A DNA stretch of 64,000 nt from Flaccisagitta enflata (taxonomy: Eukaryota; Chaetognatha; Sagittoidea; Aphragmophora). Numbering within the stretch: the first letter of the stretch is position 1; each line of letters begins with the position of its first letter. The translations under genes were made by a program, and so were the position numbers. Below are positions 34,626 to 44,151 of the stretch, in pieces. A model generated the notes under the pieces. The model saw nothing but the letters and a program-made list of their open reading frames with translations. It was not told where the DNA came from and ran no database searches. Location of the stretch: positions 45,508,001 to 45,572,000 of the forward strand of contig OZ231126.1 in the NCBI GenBank assembly GCA_965153355.1, in the 5' to 3' direction.

Positions 34626-36424
34626 TGAGAGGACAGACAATCATCAATTTATTTAAAGGACAGACAATCCTCAACTTGTTTGAGATGACAGACAATCCTC
34701 AACTTGTTTGAGAGGACAGACAATCCTCAACTTGTTTGAGAGGACAGACAATCGTCAACTTGTTTGAGAGGACAGACAATTGTCAACTTGTTTGAGAGGA
34801 CAGACAATTGTCAACTTGTTTGAGAGGACAGACAACTGTCAACTTATTTCAGAGGACAGACAACTGTCAACTTATTTCAGAGGACAGAAAATTGTCAACT
34901 TATATCAGAGGACAGAAAATCGTCATTTTATATCAGAGGACAGAAAATCATCAACTTATATCAGAGGACAGACAATCGTCAACTTATTTCAGAGGACAGA
35001 CAATCATCAACTTATTTCAGAGGACAGACAATCGTCAACTTATTTCAGAGAACAGACAATCGTCAACTTATTTCAGAGAACAGACAATCGTCAACTTATT
35101 TCAGAGAACAGACAATCGTCAACTTATTTCAGAGAACAGACAATCGTCAACTTATTTCAGAGAACAGACAATCGTCAACTTATTTCAGAGAACAGACAAT
35201 CGTCAACTTATTTCAAAGGACAGACAATCGTCAACTTATTTCAAAGGACAGACAATTGTCAACTTATTTCAAAGGACAGACAATCGTCAACTTATTTCAG
35301 AGGACAGACAATCGTCAACTTATTTCAGAGGACAGACAATCGTCAACTTATTTCAGAGGACAGACAATCGTCAACTTATTTCAAAGGACAGACAATCGTC
35401 AACTTATTTCAGAGGACAGACAATCGTCAACTTATGTCAACTTATTTCAGAGGACAGACAATCGTCAACTTATTTCAGAGGACAGACAATCGTCAACTTA
35501 TTTCAGAGGACAGACAATTGTCAACTTATTTCAGAGGACAGACAATCGTCAACTTATGTCAACTTATTTCAGAGGACAGACAATCGTCAACTTATTTCAG
35601 AGGACAGACAATCGTCAACTTATGTCAACTTATTTCAGAGGACAGACAATCGTCAACTTATTTCAAAGGACAGACAATCATCAACTTATTTCAAAGGACA
35701 GACAATCGTCAACTTATTTCAGAGGACAGACAATCATCAACTTATTTCGGAGGACAGACAATCTTCAACTTATTTCAGAGGACAGACAACCGTCAACTTA
35801 TTTCAGAGGACAGACAATCGTCAACTTATTTCAGAGGACAGACAATCGTCAACTTATTTCAGAGGACAGACAATCGTCAACTCATTTCAGAGGACAGACA
35901 ATCGTCAACTTATTTCCGAGGATAGACAATCGTCAACTTATTTCAGAGGACAGACAATCGTCAACTTATGTCAACTTATTTAAGAGGACAGACAATCGTC
36001 AACTTATGTCAACTTATTTCAGAGGACAGACAATCGTCAACTTATGTCAACTTATTTCAGAGGACAGACAATTGTCAACTTATTTCAGAGGACAGACAAT
36101 CGTCAACTTATTTCAGAGGACAGACAATCGTCAACTTATTTCAGAGGACAGACAATCGTCAACTTATTTCAGAGGACAGACAATCGTCAACTTATTTCAG
36201 AGAACAGACAATCGTCAACTTATTTCAGAGGACAGACAATCGTCAACTTATTTCAGAGGACAGACAATCGTCAACTTATTTCAGAGGACAGACAATCGTC
36301 AATTTTTTAGAGAGGACAGACAATCGTCAATTTTTTCAAGAGGACAGACAATTGTCAATTTTTTAGAGAGGACAGACAATCGTCAATTTTTTTGAGAGGA
36401 CAGACAATTGTCAATCTATTTGAG
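34626..36424 (+). repeat. 28-bp satellite array, block 1
   Basis: About 64 units, core GACAATCGTCAACTTATTT. Interior units end TTTCAGAG; units at both edges end TTTGAGAG. A ~10-bp insertion repeating GTCAACTTAT occurs in seven or so units. As 28 is not a multiple of 3 and TTTCAG monomers lack stops, all three + frames are open for >1.1 kb; not genes. Confidence 0.97.
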
Positions 36425-37743
36425 TCAGCACTCGTACAAGTGATTACAAGGTCAGCACTTGTACATGTGATTACAATGTCAGCACTTGTACATGTGATTA
36501 CAATGTCAGCACTTGTACAAGTGATTACAATGTCAGCACTTGTACAAGTGATTACAATGTCAGCACTTGTACAAGTGATAACAATGTCAGCACTTGTACA
36601 AGTGATAACAACGTCAGCACTTGTACGAGTGATTACAATGTCAGCACTTGTACGAGTGATTACAATGTCAGCACTTGTACAAGTGATTACAATGTCAGCA
36701 GTTGTACAAGTGATTACAACGTCAGCACTTGTACAAGTGATAACAACGTCAGCACTTGTACAAGTGATAACAACGTCAGCACTTGTACAAGTGATAACAA
36801 CGTCAGCACTTGTACAAGTGATAACAACGTCAGCACTTGTACAAGTGATAACAACGTCAGCACTTGTACGAGTGATAACAACGTCAGCACTTGTACGAGT
36901 GATAACAACGTCAGCACTTGTACGAGTGATAACAACGTCAGCACTTGTACGAGTGATAACAAGGTCAGCACTTGTACGAGTGATAACAACGTCAGCACTT
37001 GTACGAGTGATAACAACGTCAGCACTTGTACGAGTGATAACAACGTCAGCACTTGTACGAGTAATAACATTGTCAGCACTTGTAAAAGTGATAACAACGT
37101 CAGCACTTGTAAAAGTGATAACAACGTCAGCACTTGTAAAAGTGATAACAACGTCAGCACTTGTAAAAGTGATAACAACGTCAGCACTTGTACAAGTGAT
37201 AACAACGTCAGCACTTGTAAAAGTGATAACAACGTCAGCACTTGTAAAAGTGATAACAACGTCAGCACTTGTACAAGTGATAACAACATCAGCACTTGTA
37301 AAAGTGATAACAACGTCAGCACTTGTAAAAGTGATAACAACGTGAGCACTTGTAAAAGTGATAACAACGTCAGCACTTGTACAAGTGATAACAACGTCAG
37401 CACTTGTACAAGTGATAACAACGTCAGCACTTTTACAAGTGATAACAACGTCAGCACTTGTACAAGTGATAACAACGTCAGCACTTGTACAAGTGATAAC
37501 AACGTCAGCACTTGTACAAGTGATAACAACGTCAGCACTTGTACAAGTGATAACAACGTCAGCACTTGTACAAGTGATAACAACGTCAGCACTTGTACAA
37601 GTGATAACAACGTCAGCACTTGTACAAGTGATAACAACGTCAGCACTTGTACAGGTGATAACAACGTCAGCACTTGTACAGGTGATAACAACGTCAGCAC
37701 TTGTACAGGTGATAACAACGTCAGCACTTGTATGAGTGATAAT
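36425..37743 (+). repeat. 27-bp satellite array
   Basis: About 49 units of 27 bp, core GTCAGCACTTGTACAAGTGA then TAACAAC. Most contain the perfect 14-bp palindrome CACTTGTACAAGTG. Variants are in blocks: ACAAGTG, then ACGAGTG (~36855-37065), AAAAGTG (~37080-37370), ACAAGTG again, ACAGGTG (~37650-37735). Long open frames on both strands reflect the 9-codon period. Confidence 0.97.
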
Positions 37744-38727
37744 ATAAGCCGGAATTCCACCCGGGCTTATTGCAATGCTCTCTCCGAATTAAATATCACA
37801 CCATCAGAGACCCCGAATCTGTCTGCAAAGAAAGAGAGACAGCTTCAGAGCATTTGCAGGCCTGTATATTGGGTTTGGAGAAAGGGAAGGAAAAGGAAGG
37901 AGGAAAAAAAAGAAAAAAAAGAAAACTTGGGGAAAATATAAATTTTGTCAGTAAAAAATTATAAAACCTGATAAGTTTAACACAATTTAACACTATTTAA
38001 ACCTTAAGCACCCAGTTTTAGTGGTTTATAGGGATGAAAAACATTGATTTGGTAATGCGACGCGAGGGGTCGCGGGGAAGAAAATCAAAGGCAGGGGGGG
38101 GGGGAAAATAATCAAAGGTTATGGAATTATATACACCCCTGAGCATTTGTCAATTGATATTTGTTCGGGCAGAGAATCATCAATCAATCAATAAGCAAAA
38201 ATGGATATAATGCCAATCAAAAGTATAATGAAATATCAGAACATAAAGAATATATCTTGATTCTCTTCACTGTCCATCAAAATCCCTCTCCTACATACTT
38301 CTCCTCGCTTCAACTAGACGACCCGGCAGTAAGAAGCGAAACCAGGTAAAGTATGAGGGAAGACATATGCGGACACCAAGGCAAAATTTCAAACATGATG
38401 TTACAACCATCGTACGCGAAAGTAACCGTAAATGTGTAAGTGTAAACGTATATCTAAAAGCACTATGAATGTAAAAATTATCACGTAGAAAGGAAAATAT
38501 TACAAGTTTTTTTTCCCTTTTTGAAAAACGATAAACTTGAAAAATCACAGCGGAAAAAAAAAAACTTTTAAACGGAGACTAAATCATGAGGTAAATATGG
38601 AACCGAAAAAAAAAAAACGCCGAAGGTATCACATAAATATCACGTAAGCTTTTACAAAATGAAGAAGACTGGTATACCCGGAGAATTGCAGAGAAATAAA
38701 CCTTTTTCCTTTGGAACTAGAAATCGA
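37744..38727. other. No gene seen
   Basis: 37860-37925 is A/G-rich and a G-run lies at 38092-38104. The rest is AT-rich without supported coding. Confidence 0.4.
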
Positions 38728-38932
38728 TTTTTAGTCGCGTGCTACGCGACTCTACACCCCGCTTTGTCGGTCCGTCCGTCCGTCAGTCCGTCCGTCAGTC
38801 ACACTTTACTTTTTTTGGGTTTCGGGGATTTTTGGCTTCACTGCTCCTGCCCAAATGATCTGGTGACCTCAATTACGGCCCCTGCCCACCCACACGCGAC
38901 TAGGGTAGCCATGTATCCGGCCTTGTTGAAGC
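38728..38932 (-). mobile_element. Family H copy, subfamily B, full length
   Basis: TTTTTAGTCGCGTGCTACGC hairpin, CTCTACACCCCGCTTTGTCG, (GTCC)n core, CTTCACTGCTCCTGCCC, CCCACACGCGACTAGGG, ATGTATCCGGCCTTG. About 200 bp; a good family reference. The next copy is head-to-head with it. Confidence 0.8.
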
Positions 38933-38956
38933 AAACTCGGAGTTGAAAGGATTAAA

Positions 38957-39150
38957 AACAAGGCCGGATACACGGCTACCTAAGTCGCGTGCAAGTGGGC
39001 AGGGGCTGTATTTGAGGTCACTTGATCACTTGGGCAGGAGCAGTGAGGGCAAAGATAAAAAAAACCCAAAAAAGTAAAGTGTGACCGACAGACGGACCGA
39101 CCCACAGACCGACAAAGCGGAACGTGGAGTCGCGTAGCACGCAACTAAAA
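38957..39150 (+). mobile_element. Family H copy, subfamily B, full length
   Basis: Mirror of the preceding copy: CAAGGCCGGATACACGGC ... GACCGACAAAGCGG ... GTCGCGTAGCACGCAACTAA. The pair forms an inverted repeat with a 24-bp spacer. Confidence 0.8.
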
Positions 39151-39475
39151 AAAATGTGGAAGATATTACGGAAAATCATTCAGAACTGCCAGACTCGGGC
39201 TCAGAACTGTCAGGTAACGCATTCGTTCGACAATCCACACGTCGCACCTTATTGGCCTACTTGGCCTTGTTTCTCCTTGTTTGAGGTAGGCTCGGTATGA
39301 AAAAAAAACATGTGAAACACGTCTTAATTGCTAAATGCCATGAAATTCGAGATAGAATCGCATGTCATCCCTGATGTCCTTATCCTGAGATAATTCTAAT
39401 GTCAAACTCACCCACGTAGAACCAAAGACGCAAACGCCTAGGCAAGAGTGCAAAGGAGGCCGTTCGCGATCGAAA

Positions 39476-39745
39476 GTTTTTAGTCGCGTGCTACGCGACT
39501 CTATAAGTCACTTTTCGGTCCGTCCGTCGGTCCGTCAGTCCGTCCGTCCGTCGGTCGGTCTGTCACAAAGTCATTTTAAAGGTTTTCTATGGCATTTTAA
39601 ACGTCTCTAAGTAGTGGAGAAGAAGCTTGGAGTAGTAAAAAGCTGTTTTAAATGTCTTTTTCAAAAAGAATTGTTTGTCTGTCTGTCGGCCTGACTTTTT
39701 TTGTAAATGCCGACGCACGCGACTTAGGTCTAATGACCTTGTTTT
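39476..39745 (-). mobile_element. Family H copy, subfamily C, full length
   Basis: Same plan and length as 32962-33235: GTCGCGTGCTACGCGACTCT, (GTCC/GTCG)n, a middle with GTCTGTCTGTCGGCC, then GCCGACGCACGCGACTTAGG and TCTAATGACCTTG. Confidence 0.78.
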
Positions 39746-40640
39746 TTAATATTCGAGTACCTTGCCGCCGATGGTGACGTTGTTTGAATGCGATCGACGA
39801 TGTGATGCAGTAGCATGGATTTTGTTGAGGGCACCCCACGGTAGCCACCCCACGGTAGCCACTACAGATTGTATGGCTCCTTTTGTTAGGGGGGGGGGGC
39901 TCAGAAGGTTGGATGGGAAGGTAAAATTCTTGAGTAGGGGTTATCAATTACATGATCAAGCAGTTACGGCAAAAGTTAAATCAAATTAGTGAGCTGACAA
40001 TCAATAATTAGGCGACGGTACATGAGAAGTGATGCGATCTGGCAAATGGAAGATCAAACAAGCCCAACCGGGTAACAATGTGTCTGGACTGTCTCTGCAT
40101 GTACATTATATGGAGGGACAGATATATGAGACGACAGAGTAATAAAGCTTGAAGGAGGCTCACATAATGTGAAGAGGCGCAATTACGGTTATAGAGAAAG
40201 AAAACATGTGTAAGATCAGTAAACCAGGCCAAGTAGTCCAAGCACGAGCGCTGTGTGGATCATCGAACAAATGCGTTATCCGACCGACAGACCGACCAAC
40301 CAACCAACGGACAAAGACTCCGACATGCATTGGCGCCCGTAAAGAGCGTTTGTAGTTGTGAAGTGAGGCCGGCGAAAATGTAGAGTTCAAATAACAGCAA
40401 GAAAAATAAAAAGGCCAAAGAGCAAGGCCAGTTACACGGCAAGACAGTTGCGGATGGGTGGGCAGGGGCAATATATGAACCGCTCACAATTCAGAATTAT
40501 GAGGGACAAACCAACCTATCGACAAACACAGCAAGGAGTAGTTGCGTGACCGCGACTAAAAACTAGAATGGCGAGCTTACAATTATGGTCGTAAGACGAG
40601 GATAGATGAGAAATGATCCAAGGCACTTAAACCTAGAATC
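39746..40640. repeat. Segment duplicated (with internal deletion) at 43815-43990
   Basis: TACCTTGCCGCCGATGGTGA at 39760 matches 43828, and GGACAAACCAACCTAT with CAATTATGGTCGTAAGA (40503-40595) matches 43872-43958. The ~700 bp between are absent from the second copy. A family H copy (40424-40562) spans the join. No gene recognised. Confidence 0.65.
40424..40562 (+). mobile_element. Family H copy, subfamily E
   Basis: GCAAGGCCAGTTACACGGC, GTTGCGGATGGGTGGGCAGG, short GACAAAC core, GTTGCGTGACCGCGACTAAA. Confidence 0.68.
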
Positions 40641-41081
40641 CGCTCTTGTCCTTAAAACTTTTTTTTAAAGGCGGGCCATACGTCGGGAAAATGTTACGTT
40701 TCAAATTTAAGATTATATAGAGATTATTTCCTCCGCTCGTTTGTTTTGAGCTCGTTGAGCTCGTTTCACTGTGAGCTCAAATGACTTAAAACGCACAAGT
40801 GTAATAACATTAGATTCTAGGGATATATATCATACTCCACGTTTTCGTAGATAGTCTTCGATTTCCTTATGCTCGACGTCAGGCCGCACATTGCCGATGT
40901 ATCGATAAGCGAGACGTTCGACGCCGCCCAAAGAGACTTCGCCCGCTGACTCGTTTGCCGGTAAACGTTGGTCGGTGATTCGCATTGTTGTCTCGTCGCT
41001 GTGTTGTTAGATTGTTCGTAGGCGGCCGTGACGCTGCAGCTCCCACACCCCCAGCAGGCTGTCCCCAGCGTCTCGCCATCG

Positions 41082-41166
41082 CAAGTGATAACAACGTCAG
41101 CACTTGTACAAGTGATAACAACGTCAGCACTTGAACAAGTGATAACAACATCAGCACTTGTACAAG
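41082..41166 (+). repeat. Three monomers of the 27-bp satellite inside the ORF1-like gene
   Basis: 85 bp of CACTTGTACAAGTGATAAC-type units, bounded by non-repetitive coding-like sequence on both sides. Same orientation as the array at 36.4-37.7 kb. Confidence 0.92.
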
Positions 41167-41429
41167 CTCGCGTCAATTGCGATTTGACGTCTAGCTGCAT
41201 CGCCGTCGCTCGATGATGCGGTCAATTTGTTAGCACCCGTTTCGGTCGCCGTAGATTCGCCGCCAGGATTCGCTGCCGCGGCGCCGTTTGGTGAATGGTC
41301 GACGCGGTTTCTGACATTCGAGTCGCCACCTCGCCCGACGAGGTGGTATCCTTAGAAACAGCATCTTGGTTCGCCGTCGCAAAAGAACCGACGAGTAGAC
41401 TCAGCGTATCTTTGGTCACGCACATATTT

Positions 41430-41591
41430 TTAGTCGCGGACAAGCGACTCTATAAGAGGCTTTGTCCGTCCGTCCGTTGGTTGGTTGGTTGGTTGGTCGG
41501 TCCGTGGTGATCGAGTTGGAAAGTGTGAAAACGCGCATTTCCGCCCCTGCCCACCCGTCCGCGACTGGTATTGGCCGTGTATCCGGCCTTG
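41430..41591 (-). mobile_element. Family H copy, subfamily E, inserted in the ORF1-like gene
   Basis: TTAGTCGCGGACAAGCGACT hairpin, (GTTG)n core, TCGAGTTGGAAAGTGTG, CCCGTCCGCGACTGG, GTGTATCCGGCCTTG. Both boundaries lie within the reading frame, so this copy fixes the element's ends. Confidence 0.8.
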
Positions 41592-41780
41592 TTCAATTGA
41601 GCAACATCGCGACTTATGGAATTGATTGCCGACATAATTTGACTCATTGACACGTTTCCATCTTCATTAAGCGGAATTCGAATTAAGTCACTAACAACAA
41701 AAGTGGGAATTGCTTCACTGTCGTTATCGAGAGAAGTAATAAGATCGTACATGTCTGGGAGCGTCTTTTGATAATTTTCA

Positions 41781-42895
41781 TCACTTAGCAATTGGCAATT
41801 CACCATAATTTTTCAGCTTGTTTCAGATAAAACTCTTTTGGCGTTTTAAATTTCGTCAGCATCATAAAATTGGGCGCAGATTTCAACGATTTTATCGCGT
41901 GGCGTGGTCTGACTTATTCACGAGGAAAAACAACAGTGAGTTCAGGATTAACTTTCCCATTCCCACCGTGGGTAGAGGAAAATCCTCCTCCCATAGAAAT
42001 CCACGTAAACAAGGAGCAGGGTAAGGATTCGTAGGATGTAATTAAATTGTGATTAAAACAAAGTCGCGTGCGAGACTAACAAAATGACTTAGAATGACTT
42101 AATATACTCTTAAATGACATAAGGAAATAAAATTGATAAAAAAAGTGTGACGGACCGACAGACAGACACAGACCGACCGACCGACGGACGGACAAAGCGG
42201 GGTGTAGAGTCGCGTGCACACGACTAAAAATATCCGAGAGAATGGTACGGCTTTTTCTTTTATGGTGGCCGCAAGTTGTCTGTCAAATTGTCTTGTCTCA
42301 ATCACATAAATTCAGAGAAAAAACTTGCGAAATGTGCGAGAGTAAAAATCGCCGCGCGGTTTCCACTTTTATACTGATTTAAAACGTTGATTAAGTACTT
42401 TGGATTGGTGAGAGATAGCCGCATGAAATTTTAAACTTGAAATATTTATACATAAGACTTCTCACTGACAATTTTTCAGTGCTGTCATGACCAGAAAACA
42501 TATTAACATAAACAAATTTTTTGATGAATTTTCGAATTTTTGACATTGAAAAAAAAGTTTTATGCAACTACCGCCAAAGTAACTACGTGATCGCTGTGCA
42601 ACTTACTCAGGATTTGTCAAGGGGTTGAATGGTTGTGCATGCAAAATTTCAGAGAATTTCGTAGAATATTATTTTAGCTACACTAATTTGAAATTTTTGA
42701 GCGGGTGGTTGCACCATCTGAAGTTTCCTGAAACTTCTCACATCAGCAGACAAGATCATATGATGTTACCATACAAAAAATCAAGTCAATCAGTCGATCT
42801 GTTCATGAGATATGAGCGTTCTAAGTTTGGGTAAATAAGGTCACGACGATTTCCGAGAAACAAGTCACGAACATGTTTTGTTCTCTGACGCAGCA
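41781..42895. repeat. Direct duplication block, left copy (partner 57612-59105)
   Basis: Runs from the ORF1-like start codon region outward. Shares with 57.6-59.1 kb: TTGTTTCAGATAAAACT, TATTCACGAGGAAAAA, GGATGTAATTAAATTGTG, the same family H insertion, CGCCGCGCGGTTTCCAC, and TAACTACGTGATCGCTGTGC. 42535-42890 is also the complement of 57898-58255, so it is the right arm of a long-inverted-repeat element whose left arm is missing here. Confidence 0.85.
42058..42232 (+). mobile_element. Family H copy, subfamily D
   Basis: ACAAAGTCGCGTGCGAGACT, an ATGACTTAGAATGACTTA middle, (GACC)n core, GGGGTGTAGAGTCGCGTGCA and CGACTAAAAA. Same insertion present at 58300-58484. Confidence 0.8.
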
Positions 42896-42976
42896 TATTT
42901 TGCGCTTGAATGCTCATGAAACCAGGAACTATTCTCATCATTTGATCACTACATTTAAAATATTAATATTCAAAAA

Positions 42977-43158
42977 ACCAGGCCAAATACAAGGCTACCC
43001 CAGTCGCGTGCGTGTGGGCAGGGGCCATATTTGAGGTCACTTGATCATTGGGGCAGGAGCAGTGAGGCCAAAGACCACAAAAAAAAGTTAAGTGTAATGG
43101 ACGGACCAACGGAAGGACCGACAAAGCGGGGTAGAGTCGCGTAGCATGCGACTACACT
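42977..43158 (+). mobile_element. Family H copy, subfamily B
   Basis: CCAGGCCAAATACAAGGC, CAGTCGCGTGCGTGTGG, TTTGAGGTCACTTGATC, GGACC core, GAGTCGCGTAGCATGCGACT. Confidence 0.78.
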
Positions 43159-43673
43159 TTTTTTTTATAAGAGTCATTTTTTTTTTAAGGCTTCATGTTC
43201 TTATTTTTAAGGCCAAATGAAGCCTTCAATTTTAAATTCCTCTAGCCTAGCAAAGACGAACGAAGGTTTATATCCAGGGACCAGACAGAGAGACAGAGAC
43301 ACAGGCACACGCGATTGTGCGCGCATATGAAGGTTTGGCAAACCATGACGTTACGACGTGACTTACAACCATGAATAGCATGTCAAGATAACAAAGCTAG
43401 AGTTCAACCCAAATTGCAGACATTTTAGGCAAGAGCGACTCTAAATAAAAGTTATATTATGGATCATCGGAGGGACAGAGTAGAGCAACCTGAAGTCGCT
43501 TGTCCACGACTGAAAATCACCAATTTGTCAGTTGCCTCTCAAAAATGAATAGCCCCGATACTGGTGTCATCCTTACACCCCCCACCACAATAGGATAAAA
43601 ACAAAGATTAAAGGACAGACTATCGTCAATTTATTTGAGAGAACACTTGAGAGGGTGTTCCAATCAAGAGCGT
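43159..43673. other. No gene; stray satellite monomer and hairpin fragment
   Basis: 43490-43516 resembles a decayed family H end (AAGTCGCTTGTCCACGACTG). 43611-43650 contains one 28-bp satellite monomer (GGACAGACTATCGTCAA). Confidence 0.5.
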
Positions 43674-43818
43674 TTTTAGTCGCGGACACGCGACTCTACA
43701 CCTTGCCGTGTCGGTCCGTCCGTCCGTCCCGTAACATTTTTGAATTCCGAGCGGTTTTTGCACTACTGCTCCTGCCCAACCGCCCGCGACTGTATTGCCG
43801 TGTATCCGGCCTTGTTAA
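43674..43818 (-). mobile_element. Family H copy, subfamily E, full length
   Basis: TTTTTAGTCGCGGACACGCG, CTCTACACCTTGCCGTGTCG, (GTCC)n, CTGCTCCTGCCCAACCG, CCCGCGACTG, GTGTATCCGGCCTTG. Confidence 0.78.
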
Positions 43819-43990
43819 AATTCAAGTACCTTGCCGCCGATTGTGACGTTGTTGGGATTCAGAATTGTAACGGACAAACCAACCTATGGACTAACATGGC
43901 AAGGTGGTTGCGTGACCGCGACTAGAAACTAAAATGGCGAATAACAATTATGGTCGTAAGATAAGAATAGATTAGGATTGATCCAAGCCG
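43815..43990. repeat. Second, deleted copy of segment 39746-40640
   Basis: TACCTTGCCGCCGATTGTGA runs directly into GGGATTCAGAATTG and GGACAAACCAACCTATGG, skipping ~700 bp present in the other copy. Confidence 0.7.
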
Positions 43991-44021
43991 GCAGAAAGAA
44001 ATGGGACGCTTGCAACAGACA

Positions 44022-44151
44022 TGTTAGTCCACAGCAGCTGCCAATCGGACATGCACAACTCGGAATAAAGCCGAGAGAGAGAAATATGTTAGTTACTCCA
44101 CAGCAGCTGCCAATCGGACAAGCATAACTCGGAACAAAGCCCCGAGAGAGA
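44022..44151 (+). repeat. Two tandem copies of a 69-bp unit
   Basis: CCACAGCAGCTGCCAATCGG at 44030 and 44099, each followed by ACTCGGAAYAAAGCC and a short GA run. They border the 28-bp array directly. Confidence 0.88.

Larger units (their letters stand above)
40830..41806 (-). pseudogene. Broken ORF1-like gene of a non-LTR retrotransposon
   Basis: From ATG 41804-41806 about 70 codons read as ordinary protein, including AIPTFVVSDLIRIP and a coiled-coil-like MSQIMSAINSISRDVAQLN; this order recalls the N-terminus of ORF1-type proteins of invertebrate LINEs. A family H copy (41430-41591) then interrupts. The same frame resumes (MCVTKDTLSLLVG) to TGA 41222-41224. A frameshift near 41340 is implied, since a neighbouring frame is better for ~45 codons (GGESTATETGANKLTAS). 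Three 27-bp satellite monomers interrupt at 41082-41166. Beyond them one frame ending 40830 reads LAYRYIGNVRPDVEHKEIED, like the start of the RRM/RNA-binding domain of such proteins. Inactive. The family assignment is from style, not a search. Confidence 0.45.

Noticed and set aside
34780-36395. Three overlapping + frames of ~380 residues
   Set aside because: They read the 28-bp satellite in all three phases. Monomers lacking stops explain the openness; no start context or non-repeat sequence.
36392-37760. Long frames on both strands (199-348 residues)
   Set aside because: Nine-residue repeats produced by the 27-bp satellite; openness on both strands argues against coding.
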